Positions 25,217-37,900 of a stretch of DNA of 64,000 nucleotides are shown here, in pieces (the stretch's first letter is position 1; every line of letters starts with the position of its first letter). The notes beneath the pieces are model-generated. The model was not told the DNA's origin, searched no databases, and saw only the letters and a program-made list of their open reading frames with translations. This DNA comes from Himantopus leucocephalus (Eukaryota; Chordata; Aves; Charadriiformes; Recurvirostridae), in contig RSEF01000001.1 in NCBI GenBank assembly GCA_003993805.1, forward strand, positions 61,542,860 to 61,606,859. The letters run 5' to 3'. A program made the translations under genes and the position numbers.

Positions 25217-26429
25217 TGTTCTCAGCTTAGACCATTTTAGCTACCTCTTTCTTTTAATTGTAGTGTCACACAAATCCAGGAAGACATCAAATATTCCTGC
25301 TGAAGTGTCAAACAATTATGTAAGAAAACATTACCAAATTTAAAAAAACAATTTTCTAATCCTCACTGGATGCAATCTCTTCCTGGCAGTACTGCAATTT
25401 CAGAGGGTCTCATGAAGAATTGCCTCAGAATCTATACATTAAACCATCAAGCAAGGGAAAGGCTATCCAGTAGGTTAACCAATGACACTTTGTAAATTAT
25501 GGAAATGATCTTGTTTTGCTATCTTTCTTACAATATGAATCACTTCCACATGTACCAATTGTCAAGACAGTTGAAGACTTTTCTCTCCCATTACTACAAA
25601 ACAGCAGGTGGGGAATAGTCAGCTGAGCTACTTCAGACAGCAGTAATAGCTTGGCTTACCTTGCTAGTAAACATGAGTATGAACTTGGCTCACTTTTTGG
25701 CTGAATAGCTACTGTCAAACAGACTTCTCTGTGTGTCAGTTAGGAATAGTAAAACATTTACATTTTTCTTATAAAAAGGAGTAGTATTTCATTACACAAT
25801 CCCTTTCACTAGTAGATCAAGGTGCATAAGTTTCTAGTGGTGACAGCAGGGGATAATTTATTAGCACAGGCAAAATCGCTAATTAATACTGCTAGAACTA
25901 GGAGCACAACTTCAATTTAAGGACTCAAGTAGAAATTTTTTTCCTACCCCAAAAAAGGTACAGAGCGAAGCTGTTCTCTGCTTATCAACAGAAGTTTGAC
26001 TGTTTTGGAAAGATGTTTCTGGATCAAAGTTGCCTGTAAATCTTTGCTCTAGCAGTGAAAAAGTAAAAGCCCTGTTACAAATGATAAGGCAGCAGGAAGC
26101 TACTGCCATGTCAAACGTAAGTATTTTGGGGGGAGATAATATTTACACCTTAAGCATGGCAACTCAGGTCAACCTCTTCATAATGAATGAAAATATGAGC
26201 GAATGCTTCTAACAAAACATTCACCTGCAACTAAACATAATGATACTGATCTTTCCCCAAACTCTTCCTTTGGGAGGGAGGGAAAGGGGTTTCTTACCAA
26301 ACATATTAGCCACATAACAAAATAATGTGGCCAAGTGTAACAAACAAACAGTCATACCACATACTGGAGAGCTGGGAGGAGGGATGAATTTACAGAATAC
26401 TTAAAAACTGAGAGGTAACAATTTCTTAC
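25217..26429. other. Unassigned AT-rich stretch
   Basis: No repeat or gene is recognised between the CR1 fragment and the candidate exon at 26,430. Confidence 0.4.
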
Positions 26430-26589
26430 GGAGTCCACCAGCCCTCTGCCAGAGTAGAAGCATGGTCCATTATCAGCTCCAGTAGTCCAGGCAGACTCGC
26501 TTCTTTTGAAGTGTAGGTTTTAGAATAAACGGCAGCCCTCACTGCTGCAATCACCATGACAGTTTTGTGATGCAGCCACTGTGCATAAA
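26430..26589 (-). CDS. Candidate internal coding exon, unknown gene
   Basis: On the minus strand a segment of 160 bp lies between an acceptor ('gaaagatttgcag') and a strong donor (GGACTCC|GTAAGAAAT). One frame, needing a single base from the preceding exon, is open for all 52 codons. Its translation includes 'VRAAVYSKTYTSKEASLPGL' and then 'LELIMDHASTLAEGWW', which looks like helical protein. The other two frames contain stops. A 53-codon open frame is not rare by chance, and I do not recognise the protein. The frame does not join to the 30,074 exon through the 27,355 exon, though it would join to a different frame of 27,355-27,396. Confidence 0.25.
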
Positions 26590-26921
26590 CTGCAAATCTT
26601 TCACAGGACTTCAGATGAGTACGCTCATTCCATATTTACTTGTCTTAAGGATTTTGAATGTGTAACTTCTCTTCTTCATAATTAGCTTCAATTGAAATAA
26701 ATTATATTCATGTTATAAATGATCAGTTGAAGATTTCTGAAGACCTTGTATACTGTCTAACAGGATAATTTCTCGCCACAAAGCTGACAGATACCAGCAG
26801 ACAGCAGTTCTCGGGTATCATCTACAGTTCAATCAAAAAAAAATGCTGCAACTTTAGTACAGTAAGTCTGCCAGAAAGAAGTGTTCAGTATAGCAAAAGA
26901 AAGGTTTGCAAGATTGAAGCA

Positions 26922-26972
26922 AGTTTGGGTGTTTGGGTTTTTTTTTGTTTGTTTGTTGTTTTTGTTTTTTTA
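26922..26972 (+). repeat. G/T-rich low-complexity tract
   Basis: GTTTGGGT and GTTTGTTTGTT words with long T runs on the plus strand make up this tract, of the same class as 16,918-17,044 but shorter. Confidence 0.75.
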
Positions 26973-27354
26973 ATACTAGAAGGTACTCTTGCAATGCCAA
27001 GTTTTTATCCCCGAGTCAAACTGAGTTGAAATACTCTGCTGCATTTCAGAAATAAAGTGACAGAAGTCATCCATGGATGTTGGCTCCTTGTAATCCATTA
27101 TGAAGCTGTACTTTAGCAAAGGAAATTTCACATGAAACTGAGGCTAGGGAAGAACTACTGCTTCCATTGAAAGTCTCTCAGAAGTATCTTCTTATTTCTG
27201 TTCTTTCATTGCCCACTCAAACTTTGAGTCCCTTGGAATGCAGTTAAATATCAAGAAATTGCTGGGGTTAACACTTGCAGACTGCTCCAGCACTCTGGTG
27301 CAAGTTAGCTCCCTCACAGGTCAGTTGCTGAAACCGTATCTTCTGAATACTTAC

Positions 27355-27396
27355 TTCCTCCACAATCTCCGTACAGAGTTACCCAGATCAGGCTGC
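27355..27396 (-). CDS. Candidate 42-bp exon, unknown gene
   Basis: On the minus strand it lies between an acceptor, 'ttgcctttcatag', and a near-perfect donor, GGAA|GTAAGTATT. Two of three frames are open. One joins in frame to the candidate exon at 30,074-30,141, and the other joins in frame to 26,430-26,589, so the three cannot all be used as a simple chain. At 42 bp the coding evidence is weak. Confidence 0.2.
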
Positions 27397-27675
27397 CTAT
27401 GAAAGGCAATTAAATTAACATGGCCAACTTTTCAGGAAAGTAAATTAGAAGCACTCAAAAAAAAAAAAAATTAAAAATCCCATCTGCACAGCTGTAGAGG
27501 CAGTAAACTCTAGGAAGTCTGATGAACAGCTGGAAAGGGAAGGAAGAATCTTCAGCTGGTGCAGCTATTTCTGTAGTGAACGTCTGACTCTACATTCAAA
27601 CTTATGATCCACTTTTCACTAACAAGCTCCAATTTTATTTCAAACCCATTAGGAGGACAACAGTAAACGCAGGTA

Positions 27676-28128
27676 CACAGAATCACTGCAGATGGAAGGG
27701 ATCTCTGAGATCGTCAATCCTACCCCTTTGCTCAAAGTATGGTTGCTTGGGGTTGTGTGCAGTTGGGTTTTGAGTATCTTAAAGTATGAAGAAGGCACAA
27801 CCTTTTGGGCAACCTGTTCCAAAGGCCTGACCACAATTCACAATTAAAAAAAAAAGGGGTTTGGTTTTTTATCTCATGTTTGAATGGAGTTTCCTGTATT
27901 TCAGTTTATGCCCATTGCTGCTTGCCTCTTCACCAGGCACTACTGTGAGAGTTTGGCTCAGTCTTCCTTAGTCCCTTTATCAGGTATCTAACACACATGG
28001 ATAAGGTCCTTCCCCAAGTCTTCTCATCTCAAGGCTAAACAGTCGCAGCTCTCTCATCTTCTCCTCCCATGTCAGATGCTCCAGTCCCTCTCAGTGGCCC
28101 TTCACTAGACTCACTCCAGTATGTCCAG
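27676..28128 (-). mobile_element. Old CR1 LINE 3' fragment, minus strand
   Basis: The plus strand starts with 'cacagaatcactgcagatgg' and 'aagggatctctgagatc', the reverse of a CR1 3' end. It continues through 'gggcaacctgttccaaaggc', 'tgcccattgctgc', 'ccttccccaagtcttctcat' and 'ctcaaggctaaacag' to 'cactccagtatgtcc', all in the order expected for CR1 read backwards. An A-rich/GT-rich segment near 27,838-27,872 interrupts it. Divergence marks it as old. Confidence 0.88.
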
Positions 28129-28141
28129 CTAATCCCTAATG

Positions 28142-30073
28142 CAAGTAAGTAATAATACGCAGAGGGAATTTCAGATTATTTTTTTTTCTTTTCTTTTGAG
28201 ATCTACAGCAAAAGATTTGAAATCAATGTAGCTTTTTGGAGTCACTTAAGAATACAAATTACTGATTCTTTGTGGTGTTATCATTATCTCACATGCCAGA
28301 TCAACGTCACAGCAAGAGGTAAGCTCTACCAAGGCAGACAATTTTGTTAGGTAGTTGAAAATTTGAGATTGTGGGTAGAAAAAGATTCATGTGATTGATT
28401 TAAATTTAAGAGCAATACCCACAATAGAATTTTGCTGGCATTATGCTACAGTTGCACAAAACAAGTACCTTCATCTCTTCGTCGCATTACCAAAATTTCA
28501 CCTTTAGGCTTTTATCAAAATATTACTAACAACATTGTTAGGAATGATGCTCCTTAGGGCAGGATCTGTACGACAAGAGGACAGATGCCACCAGAACACA
28601 AATTTATTAGTTAAAAAAGCAAAAATCTTGCCTATCACTAATCTTGTATTCTCTTTCTAATAACCACAGTTTTGGAGAAGAGAGTGAGAATGTTGTAAAG
28701 CTCGAAAAGCTTGAAGCTTGAAAAGCTCTAATTAGAAATCAGGTCAACTGTAAAGTAATTCCAGCTTCCACTTGCACCTAAAATAAGACAGCAAACACAT
28801 GGCTATGATAAATCCAATACAACATCCCTCGTATTATTCACTACAGTAACGTGTTTCATTATACTACCAGATATCTAAAGAAACTTCAGAAGAGCAGAAA
28901 TCTAACCCCTACTTTTTATTTCTGCACTGATTTTTCTTCTGGAACTTTCTGAAAGTTTCTACTTCAACAAGCTTGTATCTCTTGGTACCACAGTAAGTTG
29001 GGCAGTCTGAATAGAAAGAAATAGCAGCAATTACTTTGAGAAGTTTGGCTCACTTCCATGATGGAAAGAATGTGCATGTTCAGCACTAGAACTTCCCTGA
29101 ACTCATCTTGGCTACCTCAGAAATGGTTTCTCACTGTTGCAGAGGCAGTGAATTTACAGTTGCTACTTATCTAGAAGGCATGGAAGACCTCCACCCCAAG
29201 TCAAATCCCAGCCTTTCTACAACAAATGATCAGTGAGAACTCCTCCTTCTCACAAGGAAACATCAAATTAGGCACAGGAAAAAAAGATTTCTGTGCTGTG
29301 GATTTCCCAAAGACCATCTTCTTGCTTGCTCCAAAAGGCAGGTCAGGAAAAAAAACTAATTATGATATCAAAATTGAATTACCATTGCATTAACTAAAGG
29401 ATAGAATACAGAAGACAACCATCACTGCAACACTTCTAGAACAAGGCTCTGTTTTTCCCAGCTGAACAAAAACCCAGGAAAAAATCCCAACCATTACTGG
29501 ATTTCAGTTTGAAGTCATATGAAAAAGCCATTTTTATGTGCCTTTTGCTAACGGAAATCTGTCATTTTCTTCTCTGATCAAGCTTCTTTCCCTAAAGCAC
29601 TGCGTACCAGCATCTTAAATTGTTCACCCCTGAAAGAGCATTTTGTTTACAATTTCTGTTCCATTATTAAAACACATTCTAAAGAAGTAAGGCTCATATT
29701 TCAGAGGACCAATCTACACTAAAAGGAAGGCCCTGGTTCTATCATATTTCACATTATTTCAGTGAAGAGCTGTATAAAAACTTCATGTACAAACTCACTA
29801 CCTCAGTGCCAAGATTCCACAATGATTATCCCTTTTACAACTTCTGATTTACCTTCTGAAATTGCAATGCGTATTTCTATGCTTTTAAATTTAAGGCAAG
29901 TCAACATCCTGCTTTTTTTTTTCCTCAGCCACCATCAACTATTATATATGGATATTTAAGGAACGAAAAGGGCGAGCACCAAACGAACAACCAATGCTCC
30001 CAGCACATTTAAACAAGAGTGCTTCACACCATTTACTATGGTAAGGCCCTTTTTAAATAAACGTGTGACTCAC
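28142..30073. other. Unassigned AT-rich stretch
   Basis: No repeat family is recognised. A short minus-strand segment near 28,471-28,510 is open before a GTACTT donor-like site, but its acceptor is poor, so it is not called. Confidence 0.4.
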
Positions 30074-30141
30074 TGTTTGTTTTCTTCACCAGGAGGTGGA
30101 GTCTTGCCATGCCCCTCCATTACAAAATCCTCATGTTCCAT
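30074..30141 (-). CDS. Candidate 68-bp coding exon, unknown gene
   Basis: On the minus strand a good acceptor ('caatgcttgcctttgcag') is followed by a segment beginning ATGGAACATGAG and a consensus donor (AAACA|GTGAGTCAC). Only one frame is open. It reads MEHEDFVMEGHGKTPPPGEE and then NK, with two bases left over. The acidic, proline-containing composition looks like real protein, and the ATG directly after the acceptor could be a start codon. I do not recognise the family. It is the best-looking exon candidate in the window by splice signals and frame exclusivity, but 22 codons cannot prove coding. Confidence 0.3.
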
Positions 30142-30371
30142 CTGCAAAGGCAAGCATTGCAGGTCAGAAATCGGTGGAGCAAAACGCACATCACCTAAAG
30201 TGGCCCTTTTCCATACGCAACAACTTAAGATAGCCACTTTATCACAGTGGCTGGTCCAGAACAGATCATGTAGTTTCTTAGCAACGTATGTACGTCTCCA
30301 ACCCCATTGCTATGGTATCATTTTATAGCACAATTTTCAGAAAATCTGACAAGGGCAAAAGAATGAATTAA

Positions 30372-30495
30372 TAGCTAGAGCAGAAGACTATCAGTCAGGG
30401 TACCTGGGTTCTAAGTTTTGCTCTGTTATGGACTTCCTTTGCCATTCTGAGTAAGTATGGCTTCTACCACTTCTTCCTTACATATAAAGCAAGAA
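30372..30495 (+). mobile_element. Diverged MIR-type SINE relic
   Basis: The stretch 'tacctgggttctaagttttg' is followed by 'ctctgtta', 'gacttcctttgccattctga', 'gtaagtatggcttctacc' and 'cttccttacatataaagc'. Words and order match the MIR core and 3' half. The copy is more decayed than the one at 4,985. Confidence 0.55.
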
Positions 30496-32764
30496 TTAAA
30501 AAAAAAGTTACATCTGTCAACATCTCTGGAGAAAAATCAGAATTTTCAAAGAAACTTATTAACCACAGACAGAAACTGCTGTGAAAGCAGAGTACTTCTT
30601 GTGAAAAATAACTTCTATATGAAAAGGAGACTTTCACTGCACACACATAGCTTACTTAGCAGGGTAAAAAAGAGGCCTAAGGGAACCTCAAATAGATGCT
30701 GTTCCAATGACAACATAAGGTAGGCATTTCCTTTGGCTCACATGTTAAAAGATTCCAAGGGCACTAAGGAAGTTTTCTGTTTAATTGTTTGCTTTTAAAA
30801 TACAGTTTTAGCATACATTTTCAGTAATTTTTTTGGCCAGAAAGAAGAATTACGTTATATTTGATCATTAATTAAATAGGCAGTCTTCATTTAATTACTT
30901 CATTTGGCCAGAATTTCTTACACAGGTAGCAAAATATTCTTCTCTTTATACAAAAATTCAACACATGCACTTAGTATTTTATATAAACATCCAGATATAC
31001 AGCTAGCAATGCTCTACTTCATTCGAAGCCAGCAAACATGCCACACCGCAATACTCAATAAGCCATAAAACAAGGCAACTCAATCATAATCACACACAAA
31101 TCCATGATCCACTACATTAAACTGGAAAGAGGAGAGAAGCACTATCCACTCAGTAAAGATAACATGGTTTAGTCAGTCTTTGAAGGAGCAAAAAAACCCA
31201 AAACCAAACCAAAACAAAATCTAGCAGCCACTTTCCCTTGTGCCCCTACCCCTTCCCCGAAAGGGTCAAGTTTACTCATTTGTACATTGATCCTTTTGAC
31301 AGGTCAAAAATACTGACAAAAAACATTATCTGCATATTGACATCTAACGAGGATAACAGAAATTACATTATTTGCCTGCACAGACACAGCCCTAAGCAAA
31401 ACCACAAATGAACCGAGAAACTGATGGTCGGTGGTAATGACATCCAGAAGACAGTCAGTCAAATACGTGTAAGGGAATTTCACATTTGTAGACATGTACC
31501 CATGAGACCCACAGTCAAAACAGTACTTTCATTTAAAAGCAACGTTTGAAAGCAAGAAAATTTTGCATTACAGTTTTGTAAATAACTCAAACTTTTACCC
31601 ATGTATTCCCACTATATCAGACACACTGAAACCCATTTGTACCTCAGTCCGTATCTGATTCTCAAGAGCTCTAAAAATCTGGACTCAAAACTGCACAGCT
31701 GAAGAGAAAGGTATTTGTTCCACTAATTCTGTTGTTGTGAATGTTAAAACACAAGTGTGACAACTGGCAAAATAGCTACACAGTAAAACAGCATGGTTCT
31801 GTGAGTGAGGGTAAGTATTTAAGAATTACTCTTATACAATCTGAAATCAGGAGGTATTTTAGTCTGTTGCTGGTATGAAACAAGTGTAATTCATATGAAT
31901 GGTAAGCAAGGGAACAGTTTGCGGCCAGTACTGGGAAGAAAGATGAAATACAGTCTTCAGGAGTAAAGAAGCACTACCTACAGCATATATAGTGCTAAAC
32001 TAACAAGATTCCCATATGAAATAGAAATTCAATTTAATGAAGCTGTAGAAAAGGAGAGATCATGAAAACTGAAGTATAAAATGGGAATAATTTTAAAACT
32101 TAGAAAGGAATGGGAAATTATTTTATTGGATCATAAACAAGAAACTTGAATGAGAACATGAACATCTAGTAGACCACCACCAGGACAAGGCAATTGCTGG
32201 AGTACAATAAAAACTGTTGCTTAAATATGAATTTTGTATGGAGAATGCTAGTGACATAACTGTTCCAGACACATTATCATCTAGCATGCATATTTATCAA
32301 AATTACCATTTCAAAGAGGAGTGGGCAAATAATTAAGAACAACAAGAGCTAGAAACAAGATTGTAGGTCTAGACACAATCTGTTTTAAAGCAACCAGAAA
32401 ACTCCATCTACTTTAAGAAATGTCAATCAGCTTGCTCTACTTCAGACAGTAGGCAGAAGTATCTGAAATGACTAAAATCTGCATTATAAAAAACTGAAGA
32501 AGATATGGTACGATTATGTCAGCACTGAAAAAAGAGACCTGGGCTCGGTGTAGCTTCAAAAAAGGCAATGACAAAGTTTCTCACAAGAAGTTCTCCAAGA
32601 AAATTAGTCACAGAGTGAGAAAGTACTTATGAACACCGGAACTGTTCAATACACAAAATAAAGATTAATTGGTAGGTTTTCAATAATTAAAAAAATCTAA
32701 CAAAATGCATCAAGACACTAAAAGAGGACATGGGAAGTTCAAGAAATTGAGTATTAGTGAACTA
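30496..32764. other. Unassigned AT-rich stretch
   Basis: No gene or transposon is recognised. An A/C-rich tract occurs at 31,190-31,219. Confidence 0.45.
31190..31219. repeat. A/C-rich low-complexity tract
   Basis: AAAAAACCCAAAACC-type words on the plus strand form this tract, of the same class as 21,109-21,147. Confidence 0.7.
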
Positions 32765-33817
32765 GATGTCTTTTCAGAATGGATTAACAACTAGATTGGC
32801 AGGAAACAGTTGGCTGATCAGGGTCACTGGATAATGGTGAGTGCATTTTATGCTACCTGGAGGCTGGTATCAAGTGGGGTGCTGCAGGGGTATACCCTAG
32901 GACAAGTCCATTCAACAACTTTACCAGTGACTTGAAGGGCCAGTAGGGTGTACTCTGGTCAGAATTTTAAGATAATACTTAGCTGGGGTGAAGAGGTTCA
33001 ATCACCATGTTCAAGGGTAGGGCTGCCATTCAGATGGACCTAGACAGGCTGGAGAAATGGACCCTACAGGAACTGTATGAATTCAGACAGGACAAACACA
33101 AAGCCCTGCACCTGAGCGGCCTTGGCAATGATACAGGCTGGAGACTGACTGGGGAGCACTTCTGTGGAAAAGGTCTTGGCAGACAGCAAGCTGATCACGA
33201 GCCAGCTGTGTGCCCTGGCAGGAAAGGTCAACAGTACCGCAGGCTTTATTAAGAAGAGCCTTGCCAGTAGATGAGGGAACTGATTATTGCCTCTACTCAG
33301 CGCTTATAATTCCAGATATGGTCTAACACACCTTGTTTCCCCCCACCCCCAATACAATAAATACATCCATAAAGTGGGTGCAGCAGGCCACGAAGATGCT
33401 CAGGGAGCCAGAGCACTTGCCCTGTGAGAAGAGGCCGAGGAAACTAGGCTTGTTCAGCCTGGAGAAGAGACAGGTTTGGGGAGACCTAACAGCAGCCTGC
33501 CTGTATCTACAAGGAGGTCAGCAAGGAGTCAGGCTCAACACACTGGTGGCACTGTGACAGGACATGCATAAGTTGAAAGAAGGTAAGTCCAGTCTGGACA
33601 TAAGATGCCTCATTTTCACCATGAGGACAGTCAAGCACTGGAACAGATAGCCCAGAGAAGTTCTGTAGTCTCCTTCCTTCAAGGTTTCCAAGGACAGACT
33701 GGATAAAATCCCTTGTAACCTCATCTGACCTCATAGCTCACACCCTGCTTTGAGCAGGAGTCAGACTAGAGACCTTACAAGGTCCTTTCCAACCTGAATT
33801 TCCCAGCAATCCTGTGA
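32765..33817 (+). mobile_element. CR1 LINE 3' fragment, about 1.05 kb
   Basis: The largest CR1 copy in the window starts in sequence equivalent to the end of the reverse-transcriptase frame ('aagtggggtgctgcaggggt'). It runs through 'gacctagacaggctggagaa', 'cacgagccagctgtgtgccc' and 'ttcagcctggagaagagaca' to the 3' end ('aaggtcctttccaacctgaa'). The middle is degraded and includes a short AC-rich piece near 33,335-33,360. All frames are broken by stops, so it is non-functional. The terminal 8-mers are decayed. Confidence 0.92.
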
Positions 33818-34539
33818 ACACAAGAACAGATTCAGTTTAATGTTGAGAGGTAATACATAGGAGAAAAAAAAAAAAACCCTACCAAATTCCCAACCCAGCA
33901 AGAACCTGCGCTTCAGTGTGGAAAGGTCTAAGAAAAGTATCTCAGAAATTATTCGGAAAAGGTACTATTAAGCACATGAAAAATTAGTTGTTGTAAAAAC
34001 ATAACTTGCAACACCAAATTGCACAAGTCCTTGTGCATTTTATGTTTTATCTGTCTTTATGTATGCAGATTTATTTGTGTATTAGAGAATTACAAAACAA
34101 TAGCAATACAAGTTTTTCCATTTCTGGCAATGGGATCATTCTTACAAAGTGAAAAGGTTCACTCCACAGGCCCGATCCAGTGCAGCAATTTTTGCATTCC
34201 TCTTTTCACAGAACTTTGCCTCTAATTTTCTTTTGCTTGCCTACATATTTAAAAAAAAAAATCATGATCAGTGATCTATATTTTTCACTTTGAAATTTGC
34301 AGTTTCAAAAATTTTTGCTAGAAAATGCTACACAGTTTATTTAGTGTTCTAAAAATTCTAGAATAAACTTATAAAGTAATACCCATTTCCAGCTTTCCCT
34401 GACATTTAAAAGTAAAAATCACTTTACTGGGTAGTTCATCTTTATCCAAAGAGATATATCTGACAAACAGCCTTCTGAAAACAATTAATGAGCAAACTGC
34501 CCCAGTAAAATTTCATGGACATTGTTTATATTTTCCTAA
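33818..34539. other. Spacer between two CR1 copies
   Basis: AT-rich sequence with no recognised element separates two plus-strand CR1 fragments. Confidence 0.5.
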
Positions 34540-34922
34540 AATCAGTTCTTAGGCCCAGCTATCTACAGGCCGTCAGTCTCACCTCTGTGCCCAGCAAGAT
34601 CATGGAGCAGATTCTCCTGGAAACTCTGCTAAGGCACATGGAAAATAAGGAGGTGATTGGTGACAGCCAACATGTCAAATTGTGCCTGACAAATTTGGTA
34701 GCCTTCTACCAATGGTGTTACAGTGTTGGTAGACAAGAGGAGAGCAACAGATGTCATCTACCTGGACTCGTGCAAAGCGTTNNNNNNNNNNNNNNNNNNN
34801 NNNNNNNNNNNNNNNNNNNNNNNNNNNNNNNNNNNNNNNNNNNNNNNNNNNNNNNNNNNNNNNNNNNNNNNNNNNNNNNNNTCAAGGTCCCTTCCAACCT
34901 AAACCATTCTATGATTCTATAT
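34540..34922 (+). mobile_element. CR1 LINE copy: reverse-transcriptase part, gap, 3' end
   Basis: Left of the gap the plus strand encodes a CR1 reverse-transcriptase stretch (for example '[20 protein letters not shown]'), with a small internal deletion and then a frameshift, so it is a dead copy. Right of the gap lie 'aaggtcccttccaacctaaa' and 'ccattctatgattctata', a well-preserved 3' end with two 8-mers. In the CR1 consensus these two parts are well over 1 kb apart, so either the element has an internal deletion or the 100-N gap is far too short. Confidence 0.92.
34782..34881. other. Assembly gap, exactly 100 N
   Basis: There are exactly 100 Ns inside a CR1 element, a placeholder of unknown true length. 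Confidence 0.98.
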
Positions 34923-37900
34923 TTGTCTTCATAAAGTCATGTAGGGTAAGCAGAAAATTGTAGCTGCAAAAGAAACAATACAGCCCTCTTTCCCTTTCTC
35001 CCTGTAATTTATGCAGTACTGGGGAGATGGGGGAAAAGAGCTACAGTCAGGGTTACAGTTAAGGAGAGAAGTACCTTTCTCCTCACTATTCTTCCATTTC
35101 AACTGCCACCCCAGTCTAGGAAATTATTCTTCAAAGGCAAGACATTAACGTATTGCAAAAAGCATTTACTTGCTGAGCCTTAGGCTCAAATTTAGGCTCA
35201 ACTTTTAGCAAATTTAGGCTTTTACAGAATAAAGCTGCACCACTGCTGGAAATGCATCTTTAATTATCTCAGAGAAAACATAACACTGCTTATTGTTTCC
35301 ACATACTTATCACTCACCCATCACCACACAACTTAGACCAACCATTGGTTTTGAGAAAAAAATAAGAATCCTTACACTGTGACCCACCAAACCGGTTAAG
35401 GAGCATCATATACTGTTATCTATGGTATTTAGCCTGATGGGTGATTAGCTTGCTCTGAATCTTCACTAAATACTATAGATATAGGCCTGACACTGAAGTC
35501 TAATAATGTACCTTGCATCGTGCTGCATAACAGAAACCTCAAACTGATATTGAACAGGAAACTACCCTTCCAAGGACTTACTGTCACTATCAGAGTTTCT
35601 GTAAACTTTGCTGCTGGAACAACTTGAAGAAAAACAGCTAACATTTCCTCATAATGGGAATACCTCCTACAATGAATGCCATCATTTAAACTAGGTAGAT
35701 ATTGCAAATTTTATATGTGCTGAAAATGTTATTTGTTTGGCAGCAAGTTACAGTTTTCTCATTACTAATCATCATATTATCCTCTTCACAACAGTTCTGA
35801 ACTGCTTTCTTACTCTGCATAGGTACAAAATTGAAATGTTCATTTTTCATCCAGAAATGAACATGCAGTCACTACCAAAGTAGTGCAAACCCTACCAAAG
35901 CAGAGGTGCAACATGCTCAGTCTTCTCAATCACTCTGAAGTAGTTTTCCAAGTGAAAAATCTTCATTAAGTACATCAGCACCTTGATATTATGATGTCCC
36001 AAAAGTATTAGCAACCTTAGAGTCCACACCTAAATTGAGAATGTTTTTACCAGGCAAGGCATTTTAAATCATTGCTAGAAACTAAGGTTCTGGAGACAGA
36101 AGTCTAATAAAACTCAAACTCTTGATTACTTTTACAATAGGTGAATGCATACTCTGAAATGAGTAAGAAGCCATAACATTTACCACTCTGTAATATTTCC
36201 TCCATTGAAAAAAAATAAGCACTGCTTTCATCTTAGCAAACTAAGTAAAGCAAGTTGCATTTACCTGACTTCACTAGACAGTAGAAGATTAAAGAAATAC
36301 TTCTATTACTGAAATAGATTGAAAATAATATGTGGAGGTAAGAGTAACCCACTCTGTTGTCTTTAAGCTTTCAATTTTCCCTATTAATTTCCAAAACTAT
36401 AGAAAAAAATGAAAAAATTATTCCTCAACTGAATGTTAAACTATCATCCGTCTCTCTAAAACATCTTAGAAATATCCAGCCATGCCATTTAATACGCTAT
36501 TATTAATCTAAGCAGTCAAGTACACAATACTTTATAGGTGGAGTCAAAGGCTGTTGTTGACTTAGCAGTTTTATCATGCGTTTCTGACACACACCTCCAT
36601 CCAGAGAGAGTATCAGCCAAAAAGCAAGACTCATGAAGTGTCTGTGCAGTTTTTGACAGCATAGGATCTGAAGCTGGAGAACAGGAAATATTGCAGAAGC
36701 TGGCCAAAAACCAACTTATCCCAGGAAGGGGTTGTTGCAGGCTGGATACTGAAATACTGTAGCATTAGTACCTAGCAAAAGCATTCAAAGTTCCAGCCAA
36801 ACCACCACATGCTTATGGACCACTACTGTCACCATGGGAAAAGAGAGAACTACTACTAATTGTGCCAATAATCTGTCTTATCTCATTACAGAATCTTATT
36901 CATGAAGAGGAATACGGATTCCTACCCCTAATTGAAAAAAACCTGTCGTCAGTATCTATCAACTTTTAATAGGCATGAAAAGACTGATCGTCCTCCTCCT
37001 GTTACTCTGACAAATTTAGGCCTATGTTTCTAGAGCAGTAACAATGTTAATTAGCAAAGTCAAAGTGGCAGAAGAGAGTAGAATCCAATAGAAATGGTTT
37101 TGGTTAAAGACAGAATGCGAGGTGTAGCTGAGTAGGACCGCAAAGACGTTACAGCAAGGAGAATCTTGGTGTCTATCACAGTCAGAACAGAATTTAAATA
37201 TCATGCATAGATTTCCTCCTAATTCAAATCCTCAGAGTAAGTATCTACTTCTGCTAGCAGCCAGGGCTTTAGGATGCATCAACCCACTTGTCTGGACTGC
37301 ATAGGAAAAATTTTAGCCAGGAAAGCAGACACAGTTTGATTAGGCAGCCAGAGGGGAGGAAAAGGAAAACCAACCAAACAAAAAACCCACCCACAATTCA
37401 TGCACCATTCCTCTGACACAAGAAAGGGTGGGACCTTCCCCTTCCCTCCAAGAACTGTGACAGTTCATAACCAAGTATTAATCAGCTAGCTACAACACTT
37501 ATTAATTCAGGCACACTGAAAGATGAGACTTAGTTTCTATTATCTTGCCATAGCAGAAACAATTCATTATACCTACATACTCCTGGCTTACATATATTAA
37601 GTCCTATCCTGACAGCCTAGAACTGTATGCACGTACAGTGTAAGCCCCAAATATTCTGTATGTATTTCTAGTTCCAATATAGTCAAGTACAGCAATTTGT
37701 TTAGCTGGGTTAGGGAATCTATGAAGCAGCAGAATACCCTGTACAGTCAGGAGTCCTAGACTAGCTTTTTTCAAGTATTTTTTAGGGTGCTGCACATCTT
37801 CCCGCATTTGAGCGCCAAGTTCTTTACTTACAGCAAATACCTCCTTTCCGGTCACCTCAGATAGGCTGCCTCTGTAGGAACACCAAAATATTCCAGGTGC

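Noticed and set aside
34540..34781. Host gene exon suggested by a protein-like frame
   Set aside because: The translation matches the CR1 reverse transcriptase and is broken by a deletion and a frameshift, so it is transposon relic.
35582..35622. 41-bp minus-strand segment between acceptor 'gctgtttttcttcaag' and donor ACA|GTAAGT
   Set aside because: Splice signals are good, but two frames are open and it does not fit in phase with neighbours. It is too short to support as an exon.
36529..36672. Minus-strand segment after 'atttcctgttctccag' open for about 50 codons
   Set aside because: Two frames are open along its whole length and the donor is weak, so the region is simply poor in stop codons.
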